Of a stretch of 64,000 nt of DNA, positions 58,340 to 64,000 are shown piece after piece. The DNA is from Hyphomicrobium facile (GTDB lineage: Bacteria > Pseudomonadota > Alphaproteobacteria > Rhizobiales > Hyphomicrobiaceae), in contig NZ_FPCH01000003.1 of the NCBI RefSeq assembly GCF_900116175.1, forward strand, positions 744,001-808,000. Reading direction: 5' to 3'. Position 1 is the stretch's first letter, and every line of letters starts with the position of its first letter. Below the pieces are notes generated by a model, which made no database searches, was not told where the DNA came from, and saw nothing but the letters and a program-made list of their open reading frames with translations. A program made the position numbers and the translations under genes.

Positions 58340-58754
58340 CCTCTCTGCGTCCCCGGCACAGCACCCGAAGCGCGCTATTGGCGTCAGAAAGGCGTTACGA
58401 TCAAGGCAGCGGACACAATCGGCCCCGGTGGCCTGCCCGTCGGCGCGGCGCAGGATATCAAGATACAGGTCCGTTGGGCTCGTGCCGCCGGCCCGCGTGT
58501 TTGAAATTTGAGGGGTATTAGAACGGCAATGGGGTGGTCCGCGTTACCGAACCACCCCAATAGTTTCGTCCCTAGACTTGGACCTTTATTCGTTTTTTAG
58601 CCCTGCGACCGGTCCCGGCCATCGCAAGTGGCGGCAACATGTACCAAACGATCTTCTGCGTCAAGTCACCGCGCGACATAAATAATTTTCGATTTTTCGG
58701 TGCCCGAAAGATGATCAGTTGCCGATGGCACGACGGTGGATTTCCGCCGTTGTT
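58340..58754 (-). terminator. intergenic stretch with a strong hairpin (58530-58559)
   Basis: TGGGGTGGT pairs with ACCACCCCA around a 12-base loop at 58530-58559, between the PCu(A)C gene end and the symporter start, both minus strand; it may terminate the former. The remainder (58560-58754) is partly AT-rich, and no gene is supported in it. Confidence 0.55.
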
Positions 58755-59288
58755 TTACTCATGTGTCATATCGTGGTGCATTGAGCCCATCGAATCATCA
58801 TCGGGCTGCTTGGCAAGGCCGTGAGGGCCCATGGCGCCTGGCGCTTCGACCGTGCCTTCGACTTCGATGGGTCCTGCCTTTTCGAAAGTCAGCTTGAGCT
58901 TGACGAGGTCGCCCTCCTTAAGCGGCTCCTTCAAACCCATCAGCATGATGTGATCGGCCATCGGCTTCAGCACGACGGATTGGCCGGGCTTCAGGTCAAT
59001 GCCGTCGAGGCGGCGCATCTTCATGACATCGCCCTCCATCGTCATCGAGTGGACTTCGCCGTTGGCGGCGACGGGCGATGAAACGCCGATCAGCCGGTCG
59101 GAGGTATCCTTGTCGGTCTTGATCTCGGCGAACGCCGCGCCGACTTTCTGGCCTTCAGGGGTGGCCCGCGCCCAGGGATGCGCAACCGTTACGCCTTTGA
59201 CGGTCACCTCATGGGCCGCAGCCAGGGTTGGCGCCAAAGCCGCTGCAAGGCCAGCCACGACGGCAAGGGCCGGGATTTTGAAACGCAT
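58755..59288 (-). CDS. PCu(A)C copper chaperone
   Basis: Periplasmic copper carrier, 177 residues. A signal peptide ends TLAAA-HE. The copper motif H-x10-M-x21-H-x-M is exact: His80, Met91, His113 and Met115 (EVHSMTMEGDVMKM and ADHIMLMGL). A Met/His/Asp-rich C-terminal tail (DDDSMGSMHHDMTHE) could bind extra copper. Relatives load the CuA or CuB sites of heme-copper oxidases. GGAGGAATTTACCC precedes the ATG. It stands alone and is divergent from coaBC. Confidence 0.94.
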   Translation of the reverse strand: MRFKIPALAVVAGLAAALAPTLAAAHEVTVKGVTVAHPWARATPEGQKVGAAFAEIKTDKDTSDRLIGVSSPVAANGEVHSMTMEGDVMKMRRLDGIDLKPGQSVVLKPMADHIMLMGLKEPLKEGDLVKLKLTFEKAGPIEVEGTVEAPGAMGPHGLAKQPDDDSMGSMHHDMTHE

Positions 59289-59408
59289 GGGTAAATTCCT
59301 CCAGAGCGCGTGTTCCGGCGGATATAGGTCAAAACCGGATAAATGGCACGGGGGCGGCCGTGAAATTTGCCGTCTTGGCGAATGGCTTAACCTCACGCTT
59401 CGGGGAAT

Positions 59409-60689
59409 GTGCTAAATTGCGCTTCCTATCGAGCGGTAACGGGACTTAACGATTTGTCGTCGGCCAAGCGTATCCTACTGATCATCGGTGGCGGAATTGC
59501 TGCCTATAAGTGCCTGGACTTGATCCGGCGGCTGCGAGAGCGCGGCCATAGCGTCCGTGCCGTGATGACGAAGGCCGCCCATCATTTCGTGACGCCGCTT
59601 TCCGTTGGCGCATTGACGAACGAGCGGGTGCTGACCGACCTCTTCGATCTCGACGAGGAACGGGAGATCGGACACATCCGGCTGGCGCGTGACAGTGATT
59701 TGATCGTCGTCGCACCGGCGACGGCCGATCTCATCGCGCGGATGGCCGGCGGCCACGCCGACGATCTCGCGACGGCCGTTCTGCTTGCGACCGAGAAGCC
59801 CGTCGTTCTCGCACCCGCCATGAACCCTGCGATGTGGCGCAACCCGGCGACGCGCCGGAATGTTGCGCAGCTCAAGGCCGACGGCGTCCGGATCATCGGG
59901 CCGGCTGTCGGCGAGATGGCGGAGCGCGGTGAAGCTGGGCCTGGCCGTCTCGTCGAGGTTCCAGAACTCATCGCTGCCATAGAAGGCGCATTCGAAGCGG
60001 GTGCGTCCCGCGGCGGCGTGCTTGAAGGACGCCACGTCATCATCACGAGCGGGCCGACGCACGAACCCATCGATCCGATCCGCTATCTCGCGAACCGCTC
60101 ATCGGGCAAACAGGGCTTCGAACTCGCGACCGCGGCGGCCGAACTCGGCGCGCGGGTAACGCTGATCACCGGCCCCGTTTCGCTCAGCGAACCGGCCGGC
60201 GTCGAAATCGTCCGCATCAAGACGGCTGCAGAAATGCTGGAAGCGGTGAAGGCCGCATTGCCCGCCGATATCGCCGTTTTCGCGGCGGCCGTTGCCGACT
60301 GGCGCGTCGAGACCATCCAGACCGAAAAGATCAAGAAGTCCGAGAAGACGGGTGCGCCCACGCTTTCGCTCACGGAAAATCCGGACATCCTGAAGATGAT
60401 CGCACGACCGGGGCCTGAGCGGCCGCGGCTTGTCATCGGTTTCGCGGCTGAAACACAGAATGTGTTGACCCACGCCCAGGCGAAGCTCAAATCCAAGCGC
60501 GCGGACTGGATCGTCGCCAATGACGTTTCGCCGTCGTCGGGTGTGATGGGCGGCGAAAACAATACCGTACATTTGATCACCGCAAGCGGTGTGGAGAGCT
60601 GGCCTGAGATGAGCAAGGCGAAGGTTGCGAGAAAACTCATGGAGCGCGCCGCGGAGCAGCTTCACGCCAAGCGTACGGCTGCTGAATGA
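59409..60689 (+). CDS. coaBC: bifunctional phosphopantothenoylcysteine decarboxylase / synthase
   Basis: Two successive steps of coenzyme A synthesis, joining cysteine to phosphopantothenate and then decarboxylating it; 426 residues. The CoaC flavin domain has [40 protein letters not shown] and the PAMNPAMW motif; the CoaB half has [20 protein letters not shown] and [12 protein letters not shown] 59409 is possible, but a TTG at 59454 (LSSAKRILL) may be the real start. It overlaps dut by ATGA. Confidence 0.96.
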   Translation: MLNCASYRAVTGLNDLSSAKRILLIIGGGIAAYKCLDLIRRLRERGHSVRAVMTKAAHHFVTPLSVGALTNERVLTDLFDLDEEREIGHIRLARDSDLIVVAPATADLIARMAGGHADDLATAVLLATEKPVVLAPAMNPAMWRNPATRRNVAQLKADGVRIIGPAVGEMAERGEAGPGRLVEVPELIAAIEGAFEAGASRGGVLEGRHVIITSGPTHEPIDPIRYLANRSSGKQGFELATAAAELGARVTLITGPVSLSEPAGVEIVRIKTAAEMLEAVKAALPADIAVFAAAVADWRVETIQTEKIKKSEKTGAPTLSLTENPDILKMIARPGPERPRLVIGFAAETQNVLTHAQAKLKSKRADWIVANDVSPSSGVMGGENNTVHLITASGVESWPEMSKAKVARKLMERAAEQLHAKRTAAE

Positions 60690-61216
60690 AGGTCAAAGTC
60701 AGGCGTCTCGAGCACGCAGAGGGTCTTCCGCTTCCTGATTATCAGACAGAACACGCTGCGGGGTTCGATCTCGTGGCGGCTGTTCCGGACGATGTTTCCG
60801 TCACCATCGCGCCGGGAGCACGCGCGCTCATCCCAACAGGCTTGATCTTCGAACTCCCTCGCGGAATGGAAGCGCAGGTGCGTCCGCGATCGGGGCTTGC
60901 CGTGAAGCACGGCGTGACAGTTCTCAATAGCCCCGGCACGATCGACGCCGATTATCGTGGCGAAGTCGCTGTCATTTTGATCAATCACGGGACTGACCCG
61001 TTTGTCGTGGCGCGTGGTGAACGGGTCGCGCAAATGATTGTTGCTCCGGTTGCGCGCGTAAAACTCCGCGAGGCTAAAAGGCTGACAGCAACGAAACGGG
61101 GTGCGGGCGGTTTCGGGTCTACGGGTATTAGCGAGGCCCCATCCCATGACGGGACCGGGCGGCGGAAAGCCGTTGCCAAACGATCGGGCAAGGCGCAAAA
61201 AAAATCCAAATCGTGA
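60686..61216 (+). CDS. dut: dUTP pyrophosphatase with basic C-terminal extension
   Basis: Hydrolyses dUTP to dUMP; 176 residues against about 150. All five motifs are present: [47 protein letters not shown] and the P-loop-like [10 protein letters not shown]. The last 27 residues are Lys/Arg-rich ([18 protein letters not shown]), an addition of unknown use. It is translationally coupled to coaBC, a pairing common in Hyphomicrobiales. Confidence 0.96.
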   Translation: MKVKVRRLEHAEGLPLPDYQTEHAAGFDLVAAVPDDVSVTIAPGARALIPTGLIFELPRGMEAQVRPRSGLAVKHGVTVLNSPGTIDADYRGEVAVILINHGTDPFVVARGERVAQMIVAPVARVKLREAKRLTATKRGAGGFGSTGISEAPSHDGTGRRKAVAKRSGKAQKKSKS

Positions 61217-61369
61217 GATCGCGCGCAGGCGCGTTAAGCACAAAAAGTGCAATGCTTATGGGCCTCTATGCGCCTTCCTCACCTCTTGAGGGCGACACTC
61301 GAACCTGCGAGAACCGTTCCCATATTGCGCACTGTGAGCGCGTCAATCCGAGGGCGAATCGAGATAACC

Positions 61370-62371
61370 ATGACAGACACGATTGAAATCAAAACACTCG
61401 AAGCCACGAAGAGCTGGGGACGCGGTCGCGTCTACGAGAGCATCACTGAAACGATCGGTCATACGCCGCTCGTGCGACTCTCGAAGATCAAGGCAGCAGC
61501 GAAACTCAATGCCGACATTTTGCTGAAGCTCGAATTCTTCAATCCGCTGTCATCGGTCAAGGATCGTATCGGCGTCGCTATGGTCGACGCACTGGAAGCG
61601 GAAGGCCGCATCAAGCCGGGTAAGACGGTGCTCATCGAGCCGACGTCCGGAAATACGGGTATCGGTCTCGCATTCGTCGCTGCGGCGCGCGGCTACCGAC
61701 TTATTCTCGTCATGCCCGAGACGATGTCGATCGAGCGCAGAAAAATTCTGTCCCACCTCGGCGCGGAACTGGAATTGACGCCGGGCGCTGGCGGTATGCC
61801 GGCAGCAGTTGCGCGCGCCGAAGAGATTGCGAAGACGCTTCCTGATGCTGTCATCCCCGGGCAGTTCGACAATCCGGCGAACCCGCTCGTTCATGCAAAG
61901 ACGACGGCGGAAGAAATCTACAACGACACGAAGGGCAAAGTTGATGCGCTCGTGATCGGTGTCGGCACGGGCGGCACGCTGACGGGTGTCGGCCAGGTCC
62001 TGAAGAAGCGCATTCCGGGTCTCAAGGTGATTGCGGTGGAGCCGACGACCAGCGCGATCCTGTCCGGTCAGCCGCGTGGCCCGCATAAGATCCAGGGCAT
62101 CGGCGCCGGGTTCATTCCGGGCAACCTCGACCAAAGCCTGATCGATGAGGTCGTCACCGTTTCGAGCGATACCGCATTCGAAGTTTCGCGCACTGTTGCA
62201 AAGGTCGAAGGTATTCCCGGCGGCATCTCGACGGGCGCCAATGTCGCCGCGGCGATTGCCGTCGCCGAAAGGCCGGAATTCGCAGGCAAGACGATCGTCA
62301 CGTTTGCGCCGTCGTCTGCGGAGCGCTATTTCTCCAGCGAGCTCTTCGTCGATCCGCAGCCGAAGACCTAA
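61370..62371 (+). CDS. cysK: cysteine synthase A
   Basis: PLP enzyme making cysteine from O-acetylserine and sulfide; 333 residues. PLP-lysine Lys64 is in NPLSSVKDRIG; the substrate loop is PTSGNTGIGLAFVAA; the phosphate loop is GVGTGGTLTGVGQVL. About 20 extra residues precede the usual start (YESITETIGHTPLVRLSK). ATG 61370 is chosen; the frame upstream to 61247 is not conserved. It is followed by a MoeB/ThiF-type gene 36 bases on, which suggests a sulfur-transfer operon. Confidence 0.97.
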   Translation: MTDTIEIKTLEATKSWGRGRVYESITETIGHTPLVRLSKIKAAAKLNADILLKLEFFNPLSSVKDRIGVAMVDALEAEGRIKPGKTVLIEPTSGNTGIGLAFVAAARGYRLILVMPETMSIERRKILSHLGAELELTPGAGGMPAAVARAEEIAKTLPDAVIPGQFDNPANPLVHAKTTAEEIYNDTKGKVDALVIGVGTGGTLTGVGQVLKKRIPGLKVIAVEPTTSAILSGQPRGPHKIQGIGAGFIPGNLDQSLIDEVVTVSSDTAFEVSRTVAKVEGIPGGISTGANVAAAIAVAERPEFAGKTIVTFAPSSAERYFSSELFVDPQPKT

Positions 62372-62407
62372 GCCACTCGCTACCCGCGCGAAAGATTATT
62401 GGGACTC

Positions 62408-63244
62408 ATGGCACAGCTCACGTCAGACGAAGTGCAGCGCTACAAACGCCACCTCGTTCTGCGTGACGTGGGTGCTCCGGGGCAGCAAAAACTCAAGGCG
62501 GCGCGCGTACTCGTTATCGGCGCCGGCGGACTTGGTTCGCCGGTCGTCACGTACCTTGCGGCGGCAGGCGTCGGAACGATCGGCATCATCGACGACGACA
62601 CCGTCTCAATCGACAACCTTCAGCGCCAGATCGCGCATCGCACGGAGGATGCGGGCAGGCTGAAGGTCGACAGTGCTCGTGACGCGATCCTTCGCATCAA
62701 TCCGCACGTCACTGTCGAGACTTATGCGGAGCGCATCGACGCATCGAACGCGCTCGCGATCATCTCGCGCTACGACATCGTTGCTGACGGTTCGGATAAT
62801 TTCGCGACGCGTTATCTGGTTTCGGACGCGTGCTATTTCGCGAAGCGGCCGCTTGCCTATGCGGCGCTGGGATCGTTCGACGGCTACGTCTCCCTGTTCA
62901 AGCCGCACGAGAACGACGCGCAAGGGAACCCTTATCCGTCGCTCCGCTGCGTTTTTCCGGAAGCGCCTCCGGCAGGGCTTGTCGCCAATTGCGAAGAGGT
63001 CGGCGTTCTCGGGCCGGTCGCGGGAGTCGTCGGGACGTTGCAGGCAACGGAAGTCGTGAAAGAGCTATTGGGTCTCGGCGAGAGCCTTGCCGGACGCCTG
63101 CTCATCTACGATGCGCTCGCCACGCGGTTCGAGGTCGTCACAATCGCCTGGGATCCGGACAATCCTCTGACGGGACGAGATCCGACGATTACCGATCTTG
63201 CATCGGGGCAGGTTGCCGCCAATCCGGCGTGCGCCGCAGAATAA
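62408..63244 (+). CDS. HesA/MoeB/ThiF-family adenylyltransferase
   Basis: Activates the C-terminus of a ubiquitin-like sulfur carrier (MoaD or ThiS) by adenylation; 278 residues. The ATP loop is VLVIGAGGLGSPV, then IIDDDTVSIDNLQRQIAH and VADGSDNFATRYLVSDAC. The usual zinc ligands are not complete: the first C-x-x-C is SLRC (only one cysteine), and the C-terminal pair is absent, with a single Cys at the end. The ATG at 62408 is used. Whether it serves molybdopterin or thiamine is undecided. It follows cysK. Confidence 0.9.
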   Translation: MAQLTSDEVQRYKRHLVLRDVGAPGQQKLKAARVLVIGAGGLGSPVVTYLAAAGVGTIGIIDDDTVSIDNLQRQIAHRTEDAGRLKVDSARDAILRINPHVTVETYAERIDASNALAIISRYDIVADGSDNFATRYLVSDACYFAKRPLAYAALGSFDGYVSLFKPHENDAQGNPYPSLRCVFPEAPPAGLVANCEEVGVLGPVAGVVGTLQATEVVKELLGLGESLAGRLLIYDALATRFEVVTIAWDPDNPLTGRDPTITDLASGQVAANPACAAE

Positions 63245-63277
63245 TTTTCAGAAAAATTCGAGACTGAAATTTTGAGA

Positions 63278-63303
63278 CCGGCGGCGACGACAAGCGCCGC
63301 CGG
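63278..63303. terminator. convergent-gene terminator hairpin
   Basis: CCGGCGGCG / CGCCGCCGG, a perfect 9-bp stem with an 8-base loop, between the convergent stops at 63244 and 63315. Confidence 0.75.
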
Positions 63304-63314
63304 GAATACTCAGC

Positions 63315-64000
63315 TCAGAGCATCGCGGGGTGAACGCGGTCGGGTGGTGCGTGCCCGTCGGCGAACGCCTTGATGTTGATGATCACCTTCTCGCCCATGT
63401 CGACGCGGCCTTCGATCGTCGCGGAGCTCATGTGCGGCAAGGCGATGACGCGGTCGGACGCCAAGAGCCGCGGATTGACGGCTGGCTCGTGCTCGAACAC
63501 GTCGAGGCCCGCGCCCGCGATCGCGCCCGCTTCGAGAAGGCGAGCCAACTCGTTCTCGTCGACGACCTCGCCGCGCGCCGTGTTGACGATGTAAGCCGAC
63601 GGTTTCAGCAGCTTGAGCCGCCGTGCCGACAGCAGGTGATAGGTGCCGGGCGTATGCGGGCAGTTGATCGACACGATGTCGACGCGCGTCAGCATCTGGT
63701 CGAGGCTTTCCCAGAACGTCGCCTCGAGCTCCGCCTCGACCTCTTCGATGACGCGACGGCGATTGTGATAGTGGATCTGCAAGCCGAACGCTTTGGCGCG
63801 GCGCGCAACCGCCTGGCCGATGCGGCCCATGCCGACGATGCCGAGCCGCTTGCCGTAGATGCGGTGTCCGAGCATCCATGTCGGCGACCAGCCGGACCAT
63901 TTTGTCGCGGGGTCGCGCATGTACGCTGCGCCTTCGGCGAGGCGCCGGGGCACCGCGAGGATGAGCGCCATCGTCATGTCGGCAGTGTCTTCGGTCAGCA
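63315..64000 (-). CDS. D-2-hydroxyacid dehydrogenase (glyoxylate/hydroxypyruvate reductase type), N-terminus cut
   Basis: NAD(P)-dependent dehydrogenase; the N-terminal substrate domain lies outside the right edge, with about 228 codons present. The cofactor loop is LGIVGMGRIGQAVARRAKAF; the catalytic Arg is in VNTARGEVVDE, the Glu in FEHEPAVNPRL and the His in LPHMSSATIEGRVDMG. This is closest to glyoxylate reductase, relevant to serine-cycle methylotrophs if the host is one (inference). Confidence 0.92.
   Translation of the reverse strand, partial: LTEDTADMTMALILAVPRRLAEGAAYMRDPATKWSGWSPTWMLGHRIYGKRLGIVGMGRIGQAVARRAKAFGLQIHYHNRRRVIEEVEAELEATFWESLDQMLTRVDIVSINCPHTPGTYHLLSARRLKLLKPSAYIVNTARGEVVDENELARLLEAGAIAGAGLDVFEHEPAVNPRLLASDRVIALPHMSSATIEGRVDMGEKVIINIKAFADGHAPPDRVHPAML

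Noticed and set aside
58639-58824. 61-codon plus-strand frame before the PCu(A)C gene end
   Set aside because: It overlaps the PCu(A)C 3' end on the other strand and lacks protein-like features.

Overview
The window looks like a core-genome segment of an alphaproteobacterium of the order Hyphomicrobiales. A Hyphomicrobium-like organism is my best guess, but the genus is inference. Supporting signs are: high GC content; a tRNA-His with no G-1, a G1:U72 pair and A73 (an alphaproteobacterial peculiarity); a LysR regulator of the LsrB/VtlR type beside trxB; an F1 ATP synthase operon without F0 genes; a cyoABCD-SURF1-RegB/RegA redox block; and hrcA-grpE next to rph. No transposase, integrase, CRISPR array, prophage or plasmid backbone was seen. 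The left-edge methyltransferase and the right-edge hydroxyacid dehydrogenase are cut by the window.

Layout. 1-9.8 kb: methyltransferase, FeeM-type N-acyltransferase, leuC, LysR regulator, trxB, a metabolite:H+ symporter, a secreted cholylglycine/penicillin-acylase-type hydrolase, radC and map. 9.9-17.4 kb: rplS (with an unusual C-terminal domain), small unknown genes, two different L,D-transpeptidases, trmD, a DUF1330 protein, pyrF and an FMN reductase. 17.4-23 kb: dnaJ, dnaK, grpE and hrcA, all on the minus strand. 23-34 kb: rph, a DUF1772 protein, a VOC protein, rdgB with an extra C-terminal domain, hemW, a YqaA-type membrane protein, dsbB, an unassigned stretch, HNH nuclease, alkA-type glycosylase, gluQ, rsmI and yraN. 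34.5-40.4 kb: F1 operon in the order atpH-atpA-atpG-ohr-atpD-orf92-atpC. 41-48.2 kb: bo3 quinol oxidase, SURF1 and the RegBA redox two-component pair. 48.2-51.8 kb: a small accessory island with a family-61 glycosyltransferase, a sulfotransferase-like protein and a lipoprotein, interspersed with two decayed copies of the regA 3' end. 52-64 kb: tRNA-His, a soluble histidine kinase, glpD, a DUF4212-SSF fused symporter, a PCu(A)C copper chaperone, coaBC-dut, cysK, a MoeB/ThiF-type enzyme and a hydroxyacid dehydrogenase.

How genes work together. The cyo operon, its assembly factor and RegBA form a respiratory unit in which a quinone-sensing kinase lies beside a quinol oxidase. The F1 operon carries a peroxide-detoxifying Ohr protein and a small four-cysteine protein between its subunit genes, suggesting a redox link to ATP synthase expression or assembly (inference). 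The hrcA-grpE-dnaK-dnaJ block is a complete Hsp70 system with its repressor.

Most unusual signal. At two places, radC and regA, the intact conserved gene is followed by accessory DNA, and beyond that DNA lies a diverged second copy of the same gene's 3' end (one copy for radC, two for regA). This is the footprint expected when incoming DNA recombines into the 3' end of a conserved gene and regenerates it. No recombinase is visible in the window, so the mechanism is open.
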